A DNA stretch of 64,000 nucleotides from Synaphobranchus kaupii (taxonomy: Eukaryota > Chordata > Actinopteri > Anguilliformes > Synaphobranchidae), in contig CM056380.1 in the NCBI GenBank assembly GCA_029718625.1, positions 13,356,931-13,420,930 of the forward strand, given 5' to 3'. Under the pieces are notes generated by a model. It was given only the letters and a program-made list of their open reading frames with translations. It was not told the origin of the DNA and ran no database searches. Position 1 is the stretch's first letter. Each line of letters starts with the position of its first letter. A program made the translations under genes and the position numbers. This document shows positions 26,901 through 35,109 of this stretch, one piece after another.

Positions 26901-29900
26901 GTTCTTCTCCCCCTAATGCACCCCATAAATCACTGTGCTTCTCCCCCTAATGCCCCCCATAAATCACTGTTCTTCTCCCCCTAATGCACCCCATAAATCA
27001 CCGTGCTTCTCCCCCTAATGCCCCCCATAAATCACCGTGCTTCTCCCCCTAATGCACCCCATAAATCACTGTGCTTCTCTCCCTAATGCACCCCATAAAT
27101 CACTGTGCTTCTCTCCCTAATGCACCCCATAAATCACTGTTCTTCTCCCCCTAATGCACCCCATAAATCACCGTGCTTCTCCCCCTAATGCCCCCCATAA
27201 ATCGCCGTGCTTCTCCCCCTAATGCCCCCCATAAATCACTGTGCTTCTCCCCCTAATGCACCCCATAAATCACTGTGCTTCTCCCCCTAATGCCCCCCAT
27301 AAATCACTGTGCTTCTCTCCCTAATGCACCCCATAAATCACCGTGCTTCTCCCCCTAATGCACCCCATAAATCACTGTGCTTCTCCCCCTAATGCCCCCC
27401 ATAAATCACTGTGCTTCTCCCCCTAATGCCCCCCATAAATCACTGTGCTTCTCTCCCTAATGCACCCCATAAATCACTGTTCTTCTCCCCCTAATGCACC
27501 CCATAAATCACCGTCCTTCTCCCCCTAATGCCCCCCATAAATCACCGTCCTTCTCCCCCTAATGCCCCCCATAAATCACTCTGCTTCTCCCCCTAATGCA
27601 CCCCATAAATCACCGTGCTTCTCCCCCTAATGCCCCCCATAAATCACTGTTCTTCTCCCCCTAATGCACCCCATAAATCACCGTGCTTCTCCCCCTAATG
27701 CACCCCATAAATCACTGTGCTTCTCCCCCTAATGCACCCCATAAATCACTGTGCTTCTCCCCCTAATGCACCCCATAAATCACTGTGCTACTCCCCCCTA
27801 ATGCACCCCATAAATCACTGTGCTTTTCCCCCTAATGCACCCCATAAATCACCGTGCTTCTCCCCCTAATGCACCCCATAAATCACTGTGCTTCTCCCCC
27901 TAATGCACCCCATAAATCACTGTGCTTCTCCCCCTAATGCCCCCCATAAATCACTGTTCTTCTCCCCCTAATGCCCCCCATAAATCACTGTACTTCTCCC
28001 CCTAATGCCCCCCATAAATCACTGTGCTTCTCCCCCTAATGCCCCCCATAAATCACTGTTCTTCTCCCCCTAATGCCCCCCATAAATCACTGTGCTTCTC
28101 CCCCTAATGCCCCCCATAAATCACTCTGCTTCTCCCCCTAATGCACCCCATAAATCACTGTGCTTTTCCCCCTAATGCACCCCATAAATCACCGTGCTTC
28201 TCCCCCTAATGCACCCCATAAATCACCGTGCTTCTCCCCCTAATGCCCCCCATAAATCACTGTGCTTCTCCCCCTAATGCCCCCCATAAATCACTCTGCT
28301 TCTCCCCCTAATGCACCCCATAAATCACTGTGCTTTTCCCCCTAATGCACCCCATAAATCACCGTGCTTCTCCCCCTAATGCACCCCATAAATCACCGTG
28401 CTTCTCCCCCTAATGCCCCTCATAAATCACTGTGCTTCTCCCTCTAATGCACCCCATAAATCACTGTGCTTCTCCCCCTAATGCCCCCCATAAATCACCG
28501 TGCTTCTCCCCCTAATGCCCCCCATAAATCACTGTGCTTCTCCCCCTAATGCCCCCCATAAATCACTGTTCTTCTCCCCCTAATGCCCCCCATAAATCAC
28601 TGTGCTTCTCCCCCTAATGCACCCCATAAATCACTCTGCTTCTCCCCCTAATGCACCCCATAAATCACTGTGCTTCTCCCCCTAATGCACCCCATAAATC
28701 ACTGTGCTTCTCTCCCTAATGCCCCCCATAAATCACTGTACTTCTCCCCCTAATGCCCCCCATAAATCACTGTGCTTCTCCCCATAATGCACCCCATAAA
28801 TCACTGTGCTTCTCCCCATAATGCACCCCATAAATCACTGTGCTTCTCCCTCTAATGCCCCCCATAAATCACTGTGCTTCTCCCCCTAATGCCCCCCATA
28901 AATCACTGTGCTTCTCCCCCTAATGCCCCCCATAAATCACTGTGCTTCTCCCCCTAATGCCCCCCATAAATCACTGTGCTTCTCCCCATAATGCACCCCA
29001 TAAATCACTGTGCTTCTCCCCCTAATGCCCCCCATAAATCACTGTGCTTCTCCCCCTAATGCACCCCATAAATCACTGTGCTTCTCCCCCTAATGCCCCC
29101 CATAAATCACTGTGCTTCTCCCCATAATGCACCCCATAAATCACTGTGCTTCTCCCTCTAATGCCCCCCATAAATCACTGTGCTTCTCCCCCTAATGCCC
29201 CCCATAAATCACTGTTCTTCTCCCCCTAATGCCCCCCATAAATCACTGTGCTTCTCCCCCTAATGCCCCCCATAAATCACTGTGCTTCTCTCCCTAATGC
29301 CCCCCATAAATCACTGTACTTCTCCCCCTAATGCCCCCCATAAATCACTGTGCTTCTCCCCCTAATGCCCCCCATAAATCACCGTGCTTCTCCCCCTAAT
29401 GCACCCCATAAATCACTGTGCTTCTCCCTCTAATGCCCCCCCCATAAATCACCGTGCTTCTCGGCCTCGGAAGCGACAGGTTTCCCGTCCTTATCCAGCC
29501 TCTGCTTGAACAGGTTGTGCTCCACGTCCAGCTGCTGCTCTCCAGCCACGTCCATGGCGTCAATGCTGAGGTCTGCCAGACAAACGACACGTTTCACTGG
29601 GGGCACAAACTCCACCAAAATGCAAACATTTTACACCTGCACTGAAATAAAAAAATTACTGAACAAGCATAGCCTCCACTAAGAATTCAAACATACAAGG
29701 TGTTAAAACATTGAGAAAGGCTTCAGGTTCTGTACAATTCACACTGTCAACAATTAACCTCCTGCAAACAAGCTCCACACATACTCAGACTGTGTGTTTT
29801 CTGGGTGCAGGGCTACAGAGTCAGTTTGTTTTCATTGACATCAATGCAAGAATATGTAATGCTTACATGCACATGGCATATGGGGAAATATGACATCAAT

Positions 29901-30773
29901 ATTGATTTTTAGCTTGTCTCCACGTGATGTGTCCACATACAATTCTGGATGGATCTACAGAAAAAAACACATAACATAATCAGCACTGATTACAGCAGAC
30001 TGAATAGAAAGTGTCCCAAATTCCCTAATCCCCACATGCACCCACTTTCAAATATGGATAAACTACCTGTGTACCTATGTGTTTACTTAAATCCACTGCT
30101 CCTGGAAGTGAACGTCTCGTTTGTGTAAAAGTCAACAGATTAACATCTACAAAACAAAAAAAACGTCTTTACACTACAACTATGCAAGCGCCTAAGTTAT
30201 CACACTTGGCTAGCTACATAGCCTGCATACCTGCAGCTATGCATGTCTGCTGTTATTGTGATTATCGGACGATCGGGTGCAATCTGATATGCATGTTCTA
30301 TGTGGTGCTAAAGCTCTGCTCACATGCAATCCAAACACAGTGACATTTTAATGCACGTATGATCGACTGTGCACGCTAGCTTACTACCCGACAGCGACCT
30401 ACCTCCTTTGTGAGATAATACTGCAACTCCGAGAAAAACAGTATTAACATGATTAGCCCGCTAATGATGGTTACTGAAAAACAGAAAAACACGTATTAGC
30501 TCATAAGTTCATTCATACACGACGTCCTGCTTGGGTCTTGGTAACAGGCAGGTAGCGATGAGGTAATGTAATGATGGTTTAAGCTGTGGTCCTTAGCTGT
30601 CTGTCCGGACTAGCGTGATCGCTTCACACACACTGCCGTGTTGTAATGATCAAACACCGAGCAACCTAACGACTCATCGGCTCACCCGTCGCTCCACCGC
30701 ATGTCTTGATCCTGAAATCCTCCAGAGTTTTGGGGTACGCGTCAAACTGTTTTAGTTTATTCAACGCCTCCAT
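5887..30773 (-). CDS. ergic3: ERGIC3, ER-Golgi intermediate compartment protein 3 (whole gene, 13 coding exons)
   Basis: Coding exons in transcript order: 30773-30686, 30473-30403, 29954-29867, 29572-29453, 22108-22012, 18470-18305, 17605-17548, 12205-12174, 12075-11979, 8883-8819, 8369-8233, 8004-7949, 5966-5887. Phases agree throughout and sum to 385 codons, so 384 aa; from memory the human protein is 383 aa. The product is a membrane protein cycling between ER and Golgi that acts as a cargo receptor in the early secretory pathway. A cytosolic N-terminus starts [21 protein letters not shown] membrane segment lies at about residues 30-50. A large lumenal domain has a Cys cluster (CESCYGAE, then [20 protein letters not shown]). 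A second membrane segment near the C-terminus ([11 protein letters not shown]...) precedes a short tail ending KKIELGKAS. Introns 4, 5 and 12 are mostly minisatellite, and intron 9 holds ROMO1. The exon 12 donor lacks one expected base. Confidence 0.97.
5976..7598. repeat. Array B: 42-bp minisatellite in ERGIC3 intron 12, about 38 copies
   Basis: Unit core ACAGGGACCAAGGCTAGTGT then GGGCAGAGCACAGACATGCG. Because 42 is a multiple of 3, both strands read open for over 340 codons without being genes. The array starts about 10 bp from the exon 13 acceptor, and on the transcribed strand each unit repeats TGTCTGTGCTCTGCCC, the sequence just upstream of that acceptor. Confidence 0.97.
7949..8004 (-). 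CDS. ergic3: ERGIC3 exon 12 (donor lacks expected G)
   Basis: Encodes (R)[18 protein letters not shown] plus one base, the second membrane segment. The reading frame into exon 13 requires the exon to end TTCACAG, but the next bases are TTACGT rather than GT. The only GT here is one base earlier, and using it would break the frame. A single missing G (ACAG|gttacg) would restore a normal donor, so a one-base deletion or assembly error is likely. Confidence 0.85.
8030..8185. repeat. CA-rich microsatellite in ERGIC3 intron 11 and exon 11 flank
   Basis: Imperfect (CA)n tracts separated by TCTCA and TAAAGAATCA segments. Confidence 0.8.
8233..8369 (-). CDS. ergic3: ERGIC3 exon 11
   Basis: Encodes [40 protein letters not shown] and FTEKN plus two bases. 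Acceptor attgacag, donor AG|gtacgc. Confidence 0.96.
8582..8690. repeat. Possible dispersed fish repeat in ERGIC3 intron 10
   Basis: TTTATTTATATCGCACGTTT with TCAAAGACGCTTTACA resembles a common dispersed teleost element. Recognised by sequence style only. Confidence 0.35.
8819..8883 (-). CDS. ergic3: ERGIC3 exon 10
   Basis: Encodes [20 protein letters not shown] plus GE. Acceptor ttttag, donor gtgagt, phase 0. Confidence 0.95.
9677..9780 (+). repeat. Three 37-38-bp tandem copies in the ROMO1 promoter region
   Basis: Unit core: ATCACGTGATAGGGGCGTAT. Two of the three copies contain CACGTG, an E-box of the type bound by USF/MYC-family factors; the first has CACATG. The array lies directly upstream of the probable ROMO1 first exon. 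Confidence 0.75.
9790..9902 (+). other. romo1: Probable ROMO1 noncoding first exon
   Basis: A donor (AAG|gtaaga) at 9902/9903 ends a stretch with no start codon leading to a long frame. The ROMO1 ATG exon begins right at an acceptor, so an upstream noncoding exon is required. The 5' limit is a guess. Confidence 0.5.
10395..10640. repeat. Dispersed teleost element with tRNA-like/SINE-like look, in ROMO1 intron
   Basis: CATTTAGCAGACGCTCTTAT, CCAGAGCGACTTACA, CTTGCTCAGGGGTACA and GGGAATCGAACCTGCGACC are hallmarks of a very common fish repeat. Related copies lie at about 17700-17900 and 46610-46650. Confidence 0.6.
10728..10858 (+). CDS. romo1: ROMO1 coding exon 1
   Basis: Start ATG directly follows the splice acceptor tatccgcag. 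Encodes residues 1-43 plus two bases of Arg44; donor gtaaga. Confidence 0.96.
10728..11568 (+). CDS. romo1: ROMO1, reactive oxygen species modulator 1 (complete, two coding exons)
   Basis: Coding exons 10728-10858 and 11460-11568 join in phase 2 to 79 aa plus stop, the family's usual length. The protein begins [20 protein letters not shown] and has a Gly/Met-rich hydrophobic segment ([20 protein letters not shown]). A second segment ([13 protein letters not shown]) is followed by the C-terminal IRC. ROMO1 is a small mitochondrial inner-membrane protein linked to ROS production, cristae/OPA1 organisation and TIM23 import. Acceptors are tccgcag (directly before the ATG) and ctccgcag; the donor between the coding exons is AG|gtaaga. 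The whole gene lies inside ERGIC3 intron 9 on the opposite strand, between ERGIC3 exons 10 and 9. Confidence 0.97.
11152..11319. mobile_element. Palindromic MITE in the ROMO1 intron
   Basis: Inverted arms GGGGCCTGTATCACGAAGCA and TGCTTTGTGATAGAGGCC, with GATTACTGAG and CTCGGTAATC continuing inward. About 168 bp, no coding capacity. Family not assigned. Confidence 0.65.
11460..11568 (+). CDS. romo1: ROMO1 coding exon 2
   Basis: Encodes (R)[20 protein letters not shown], then [15 protein letters not shown] and a TGA stop at 11566-11568. Confidence 0.96.
11687..11692 (+). terminator. romo1: ROMO1 polyadenylation signal
   Basis: AATAAA 119 bp after the ROMO1 stop. The ROMO1 transcript would therefore end before ERGIC3 exon 9 at 11979. 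Confidence 0.75.
11979..12075 (-). CDS. ergic3: ERGIC3 exon 9
   Basis: Encodes [20 protein letters not shown] followed by [12 protein letters not shown]. Acceptor ccggcag, donor G|gtttgg (weaker than the other donors). Confidence 0.95.
12174..12205 (-). CDS. ergic3: ERGIC3 exon 8
   Basis: A 32-nt exon encoding (V)[10 protein letters not shown]. Acceptor tttgcag, donor gtaagt, ending in phase 0. Intron 8, which follows it, is only 98 bp. Confidence 0.95.
12769..12783 (-). CDS. ergic3: ERGIC3 15-nt cassette microexon (alternative)
   Basis: TGCACGCTGTGGAAA is flanked by a good acceptor (tctttccgcag) and donor (gtaagt). It lies between exons 7 and 8 in the correct phase (1 to 1). Including it adds five residues, changing HV-HDLQ to HVHAVEI-HDLQ. 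From memory, mammalian ERGIC3 has isoforms differing by five residues at this site (383 and 388 aa), so this looks like the conserved alternative exon. Inclusion cannot be judged without RNA data. Confidence 0.8.
14458..16301. mobile_element. Sleeping Beauty-like Tc1 nonautonomous element
   Basis: Ends CAGTTGAAGTCGGAAGTTTG and CTTCCGACTTGAATTG are flanked by TA. Inside the left arm a second direct-repeat copy (GGGTCAGAAGTTTACATACA) follows about 200 bp in, and the right arm mirrors it: the IR/DR arrangement of salmonid-type Tc1 elements such as Sleeping Beauty. No transposase is present. It sits in ERGIC3 intron 7 and carries a nested hAT element. Confidence 0.85.
14845..15571. mobile_element. 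Foldback hAT MITE nested in the Sleeping Beauty-like element
   Basis: CAGTGGCGGCTCCTGAGCTG at one end and its complement at the other, with arms of about 300 bp and a short centre. Perfect 8-bp target duplication ATCTCTAT at 14837-14844 and 15572-15579 identifies it as hAT superfamily. Confidence 0.88.
16890..16925. repeat. Poly-C tract
   Basis: Run of C interrupted by single A residues in ERGIC3 intron 7, next to a G-rich run at 16824-16834. Prone to sequencing length error. Confidence 0.8.
17548..17605 (-). CDS. ergic3: ERGIC3 exon 7
   Basis: Encodes [19 protein letters not shown] plus one base. Acceptor ctggcag, donor G|gtaagt. Confidence 0.95.
17700..17900. repeat. Second copy of the dispersed teleost element (ERGIC3 intron 6)
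   Basis: CACGCTCTTATCCAGAGCGA and CTTGCTCGAGAGTGCAACAG match the element at 10395-10640. Confidence 0.55.
18305..18470 (-). CDS. ergic3: ERGIC3 exon 6
   Basis: Encodes [40 protein letters not shown] and [16 protein letters not shown]. Acceptor ccctgcag, donor gtaccg, phase 0. A 27-bp minisatellite begins about 16 bp upstream of the acceptor. Confidence 0.96.
18486..21310. repeat. Array C: 27-bp minisatellite in ERGIC3 intron 5, about 105 copies
   Basis: Unit core CTCCTCACACCTCCACCCTG followed by ATACACA or AGACACA, with shorter variants. 27 is a multiple of 3, so spurious ORFs above 430 codons appear on the minus strand. It starts about 16 bp upstream of the exon 6 acceptor. The transcribed strand is G-rich (GGGTGGAGGTGTGAGG). 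Confidence 0.97.
21644..21847. mobile_element. hAT MITE in ERGIC3 intron 5
   Basis: Inverted ends CAGGGGTGTCCAATCTTATC and GTAAGATTGGACACCCCTG, with perfect 8-bp target duplication CTTTAAGT at 21636-21643 and 21848-21855. Confidence 0.92.
22012..22108 (-). CDS. ergic3: ERGIC3 exon 5
   Basis: Encodes [31 protein letters not shown] and two bases of the next Lys. Acceptor tctgcag, donor AA|gtgagt. Confidence 0.95.
22149..25405. repeat. Array D: 32/33-bp minisatellite in ERGIC3 intron 4, about 100 copies
   Basis: Unit AGAGCTTCCGCTAATAAGAG then TGTCTGCTAATC (or ...CTACTT). The right end runs into CTATCTGCTAAATGCCCAAA followed by TGTAATGT, which is the tail of a common dispersed fish element, so the array was probably seeded from such a tail. 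It begins about 40 bp from the exon 5 acceptor. All frames are closed. Confidence 0.97.
25406..25690. other. Only non-satellite stretch of ERGIC3 intron 4
   Basis: About 285 bp of unique AT-rich sequence between arrays D and E. Nothing recognised. Confidence 0.7.
25697..29462. repeat. Array E: 34-bp minisatellite made of ERGIC3 exon 4 donor copies, about 110 units
   Basis: Plus-strand unit CCATAAATCACTGTGCTTCT then CCCCCTAATGCCCC. On the transcribed strand each unit reads GGGGGAGAAGCACAGTGATT (or CACGGTGATT). The real exon 4 donor is GAGAAGCACG|GTGATTTATGGG, and it forms the last, exonic, unit of the array. Every unit also has a G5-6 run and a G5 run on the RNA strand. Confidence 0.97.
29453..29572 (-). 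CDS. ergic3: ERGIC3 exon 4
   Basis: Encodes [20 protein letters not shown] and continues to SEAEKH. The donor is GAGAAGCACG|GTGATT. This junction is the same sequence that is repeated about 110 times in the intron 4 array that starts exactly here. Confidence 0.95.
29867..29954 (-). CDS. ergic3: ERGIC3 exon 3
   Basis: Encodes [15 protein letters not shown] followed by [12 protein letters not shown], the start of the lumenal domain. Acceptor tgtag, donor T|gtaagc, phase 1. Confidence 0.95.
30403..30473 (-). CDS. ergic3: ERGIC3 exon 2
   Basis: Acceptor ttttcag, donor gtaggt. Encodes the first membrane segment, [20 protein letters not shown], ending TKE in phase 0. Confidence 0.95.
30686..30773 (-). 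CDS. ergic3: ERGIC3 exon 1 (start codon)
   Basis: Encodes residues 1-29 plus one base. The ATG is chosen because [20 protein letters not shown] matches the known ERGIC3 N-terminus; upstream in-frame residues do not. Donor is G|gtgagc, phase 1. Confidence 0.95.
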
Positions 30774-30967
30774 CTTTTCCTCAGTTTCACACACAGAACT
30801 GCTTGGAATAAACCCGGAAACATGAGTGAGTTTACTGTCATACTTCCGGCATTGAATAAACCAATGACATATCACCACGTGGGAGGTCAACCCTTTCTAC
30901 GGGGGCGACCATGGTACCATTTTCACTTGAACGCAAAGCGACTAGCTGTGAATGTTTGGTTATTATA

Positions 30968-31255
30968 ACTTACCTCGTAATCAATCCAAATTGGATGATC
31001 TTCATGGATTACTAACTTGGCCGTTCTTTGAGACCATGCCGAAAAAACGACATCTCTACTTGTTTTTTTATCTTCGCAAAATACCCGTACCCTTGCCACT
31101 GAGTGACCCACATATTCTGGACTTATTTTAAGAAGTGAAGTGCACGCCAGTGAGGTCACAGATCTATTATCTGATTCTGGTTTAGTACAACGGGGGTGCA
31201 CGTGCATTGCATTTATACCGTTATTTTTATCCGCTGAAATTTGACCAAGGGGCAA
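30968..31255 (-). other. Unrecognised open stretch with a consensus donor
   Basis: An open frame of about 96 codons (includes TSLACTSLLKISPEYVGHSV and DVVFSAWSQRTAKLVIHEDH) ends in GAG|GTAAGT, a perfect 5' splice site, about 195 bp upstream of the ERGIC3 start on the same strand. I do not recognise the peptide. It could be a coding exon of an unknown gene, an upstream ERGIC3 noncoding exon, or chance. Confidence 0.25.
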
Positions 31256-31424
31256 GTAGGCCTACCCATGTAAAGCACCAAGATACGGCGGCTGAAATAA
31301 CGCGCTTGGAGGAGAGGACAGGCTGAAGCTTGCCTTTGATCTCCTGAATCCACCACGGAGATCGCGATGACTAGTTCAACAAATGCAATGAATAAAATAC
31401 ATGTTTTATACTTCTAGTCTGTAG

Positions 31425-31640
31425 GCAAACGATGAGCCTAGATGGGTTGAAAGGCCTGTTCTCACCATTTTGTGTTCTTATTTTCTAGATAGGCTCAATG
31501 GCCTGTTCTCATTATTTATTCTTATGTTCTAGATGGATTGAATGGCCTGTTCTCATTATATATTCCTATGTTCTAGGTGGTCTGAATGGCCTGTTCTCAT
31601 CATTAGCCTATGTATTCTTATGTTCTAGATGTGTTGAATG
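31425..31640. repeat. Degenerate ~45-bp tandem repeat, same family as 50345-50893
   Basis: Units of TTCTAGATGGATTGAATGGC followed by CTGTTCTCATTAT. The same repeat is found as a longer array 19 kb away. Confidence 0.8.
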
Positions 31641-32399
31641 TATGGTCGGAAGTGGTTTCTCTGCAAGGCACAAATGCATGTTTTCTTAAGGTAAAAGATG
31701 GTCAATCCCATCGGCCAGAATGCAGCTGCATTCCAATTTGTTAAACCAATGCTTTTAATAGTGGTGTTACTTGTGCCTCCTGTGAAAATTTCTAAATGTA
31801 ATATCAGTACACCCAAGTGAAGGTAAATCATGAAGTGATGTCATTATCTCCTACCCTCAGAATAACTGGTATCGCCTGTATTTCATCTGTTAAAACCAAA
31901 TCTGCAAGAGACCATTTGGAGTGGTCATTGGGATATAAATCCTCTTCTTCTTCTCAATGAAGTGAATGGAGGTAGGTGTCTTCTGAATCAGACAATACCG
32001 TGTAATGGCAACAAATCCATTGTTACATATGTATTCTGGATGTCACAATCACAATATTTAATACACAACTGAAATTTCAGTAATTTTCGTGTAATCTGAA
32101 CGGCAGTCTCCACTAAATTCTCTGAATCAATTCTCTACAAATCAACTCTCCTTCTCATTCTGTGTCACAGCAGTGAGTCAGACCCGGAGAGTCATTCTAC
32201 GCAATATTTCCCTCGCCACAGCTCTTGCACCATCCATATCTGTATTATGGTTCTAGGTTTACACTCTGAGTGCTTTAATGGATGTTGCACTCGCTGGTTT
32301 GGGAATGGTATCGGCCAAATCTGGTAATGTTACTCGCATAACTCTGGTGGATGCGCTTGTCTTTCACTGTGGTGAAGCACATCAGCTAAATCATTTTTC
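31641..32399. other. Intergenic; nothing recognised
   Basis: AT-rich unique sequence between the tandem repeat and the nested TTAA elements. Confidence 0.6.
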
Positions 32400-32428
32400 T
32401 TAAAGGGGCAGTTCACCCAAAAATAAAA

Positions 32429-33731
32429 TTAAAGGGATAGTTCGGAATTTTGGACATAATGTCTCAATTACGACTTACCCATGATGTAGTTGATTGATGG
32501 AAACCATTTTCAGATAATTCCATGCTGCCCCTTCTTTTGGACATACACACATTGCTAATGCTAGCGCAACTCTAAGGAAACTAGTAGCATCCACTACCAA
32601 ACGCACTTAAACACTCCACAGTGCACCCAAAGCAAATAAAATACGACAACAGTCTAACGGGGTTATTTTCAGTGATTATACCATCATTTTAAGTCAAACT
32701 ATCGTTGAATCCTTTACTTTGTGCTCACCTAAATTCTCCATGGAAGTACGGCGTTAGTAGGTAACGTAAAGTAGCCTATAGCTCTGCCGGGCCAAAAAAC
32801 AATATCGCGCGTGTGAAAGAATCAGACTCGTAGTATTGTTAGCTAACGTTCAGGTAAGATGGTATTTCGGTGTGTATTTCAAGGTTGTTCAAATCATGCA
32901 AAAAAAAAAAAAAGGCACCACAAAGTTTTCACCGATTTCCAGTGGAAGATCAACAAAGAAAACAGCTGTGGCTTCTTGCTGCTCGCATGGATGTCACCAA
33001 TTGAGACTCTAAAAAAGTTTGTAGTGACCATTTCACGGAGGATGACTGTGAAAATCAAAAAAGGATGGTCGGGACACCCTCTACTGAAGGAGACTGCTGT
33101 GCCATCACCTGTTTTTCTTCATGCACCGAAAACAACTGACGAGCAGGTAACTAATAAATGATTGCAAGCGTGATCTATCTATTCATTTTAGCTAGCTAGT
33201 TGCCACGATTGGGAAGTCATGGAAGTGGTCAAACTTTTCCTGCAAATTGGTAGCCAGTGTGCTTGCTTGTATATGCTGTTATTCTGTAGCATGTTTGTGT
33301 TTAGCTGACTTGTTGTCTACCAAATATGTAACTTTACGGCAAAACGGATTGTGTCGGCAACTGTGGACAGGCAGATACCCTGGCTAATCTACAGCTAGCT
33401 CCGCCACCGTACTTCCACTGAGAATTTAGGTGAGCACAAAGTAAAGGATTCAACGATAGTTTGACTTGAAAAATGATGGTATAATCACTGAAAATAACCC
33501 CGATAGACTGTCGTCGTATTTTATTTGCTTTGGATGCACCTTGGAGTGTTTAAGTGCGTTTGGTAGTGGATGCTACTACTTTCCTTAGAGTTGCGCTAGC
33601 ATTAGCAATGTGTCTATGTTCAAAAGAAGGGACAGCATGGAATTATCTGAAAATGGTTTCCATCAATCAACTACATCATGGGTAAGTCGTAATTGAGACA
33701 TTATGTCCAAAATTCCGAACTATCCCTTTAA
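32429..33731. mobile_element. Inner TTAA-type (Kolobok-like) element with THAP remnant
   Basis: TTAA at 32429-32432 and 33728-33731 flank inverted repeats starting AGGGATAGTTCGGAATTTTG that match for about 300 bp. A THAP-like reading frame lies between them. TTAA targets plus a THAP domain fit the Kolobok superfamily; piggyBac also uses TTAA but lacks THAP. Confidence 0.8.
32859..33161 (+). pseudogene. THAP zinc-finger domain remnant of a transposon protein
   Basis: Starts MVFRCVFQGCSNHAKKKKRH with the first C-x4-C pair. The C-x2-H half (KVCSDHFTEDDCENQ) is in another frame, and the closing LLKETAVPSPVF is back in the first frame, so at least two frameshifts have broken it. An A13 run near 32899-32912 may be one cause. 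THAP domains bind transposon ends. Confidence 0.7.
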
Positions 33732-34190
33732 GATGTTTCTATGTACCTGGAGTTCTATCTATCCATCCACATAAGTTTTGCAGATTTCACTAGTTTTATA
33801 TATATCCGCGGCAGCTCACCGTGATATCACCCCAATAGAAAAGTACTCAACAGGCCCAAAGTTCGTGGTGCTCAAAGCGCCAGAAATATACATTTGAAAA
33901 AATCAAGTCTCTTTCCAAATAGGACTGCGTTATTAATGAACATCCAGACCCTGTTGTGCACGGTTTTCTCTTTTTTAAACTTTCTCCCAAAGTACGCTAA
34001 CTGTGTATATCCGCACAAAGTATCAACCGAAGCACACCAGTACTCTAGGGCGCACTGTGTTGATATAAGCCCCTGAATACGGTTGAGATCAGGGTGATAT
34101 CAGTGAGCTACAGCCGATATCTATAAAACTAGTGAAATCTTAGCGGGTACACGTATCTTAATTACATTTTTGGGTGTACTGCCCCTGTAA

Positions 34191-35004
34191 ACTAAGGGTC
34201 TGGACCCAAAATGGAAAATGGCTCTTAATCAAACTACCAGCAATCAACTACAAGTAAATCTTTTCCCTAAAAAGAGCCATTTTCATATCCACAATAGCTC
34301 AGAATGAAAATGCCTATTATATAAACTACTAGTACATGTTTTTGAGGGGAAACACCTTTCATATCTGAATACTTTGAAGCAGTCAGTAATTGTTCAGAAT
34401 TAAATTGTGAATAATTGTAGATTGCTAGTAATCGTATTTTTAAGTTTGGATCCCCGGGACATGTTGGAGTTCTCATTTGGGTCACATGCAGAAAAATATT
34501 TTAAGGATCACTCAGCTAAATAAATGTACAGTAAAAAAAATATGAATGTGCAAATAGGCTTGGAATGCTTTTCTTCCACCAAACAATGGCTCGCTCTAGC
34601 TGAGTGAAAACCGTGTAAGTAATTTCAGGAAGGCCGGGTTAAATTATGTCTTTATTACGTATACCGCTGTATATTAAATATTTACATGACTGAACCCCAT
34701 TAAGGGCGGTTCACAAACTCAGGAAGATTGCATTGAATTGAGTTTCCCTCAATGGAACAGACACCGCCTTCCGACAGTCTCAAAAGTTTGACTTTTGATA
34801 ATGTATTTGCTTTACAGTAAAACATCTTGTATGACATTGCCAGTAATGTTTAGTCCCCAACCCCCACCCCCCCCCGCCCAAGTAGAGAAGGACATGGTCT
34901 GAAAACGCCCTCCACCCACTGATGCTCACAACCGCAACTCGTTGAATGTGCACAAAGACCAACACAATAATCCAGATGTTGAAAGCCGTGGGAGTGTTGC
35001 TGCT
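34191..35004. other. CYC1 3' flank; nothing else recognised
   Basis: Contains a candidate minus-strand AATAAA at 34651-34656 and a C-rich tract near 34858-34880. Confidence 0.5.
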
Positions 35005-35109
35005 TTATTTGGGTGGTCTGTAGGCGATCTTGCGACTCTTTAACACGGACCACCTGTGCCTCTTCATGTAGTAGGCCAGGGGCAACAGGATGACAGTGCC
35101 CATTAACAA
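35005..35109 (-). CDS. cyc1: CYC1 exon 7 (C-terminal anchor and stop)
   Basis: Encodes [20 protein letters not shown] then [14 protein letters not shown] and TAA. This is the single inner-membrane anchor that holds the haem domain in the intermembrane space. Acceptor ctctacccag. AATAAA overlaps the stop codon; another lies at 34651-34656 and is the likelier polyadenylation signal. Confidence 0.95.
   Translation of the reverse strand: MLMGTVILLPLAYYMKRHRWSVLKSRKIAYRPPK

Larger units (their letters stand above)
32400..34190. mobile_element. Outer TTAA-type (Kolobok-like) nonautonomous element
   Basis: Left end TTAAAGGGGCAGTTCACCCA, right end TGGGTGTACTGCCCCTGTAA (TTAA decayed to GTAA). The inner part from 33732 is itself palindromic (GATTTCACTAGTTTTATA and its complement). 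It was interrupted about 26 bp from its left end by a second TTAA element. Confidence 0.7.

Noticed and set aside
25697..29462. CRISPR-like or centromeric satellite
   Set aside because: No spacers. The unit clearly derives from the ERGIC3 exon 4 donor and lies inside one intron.
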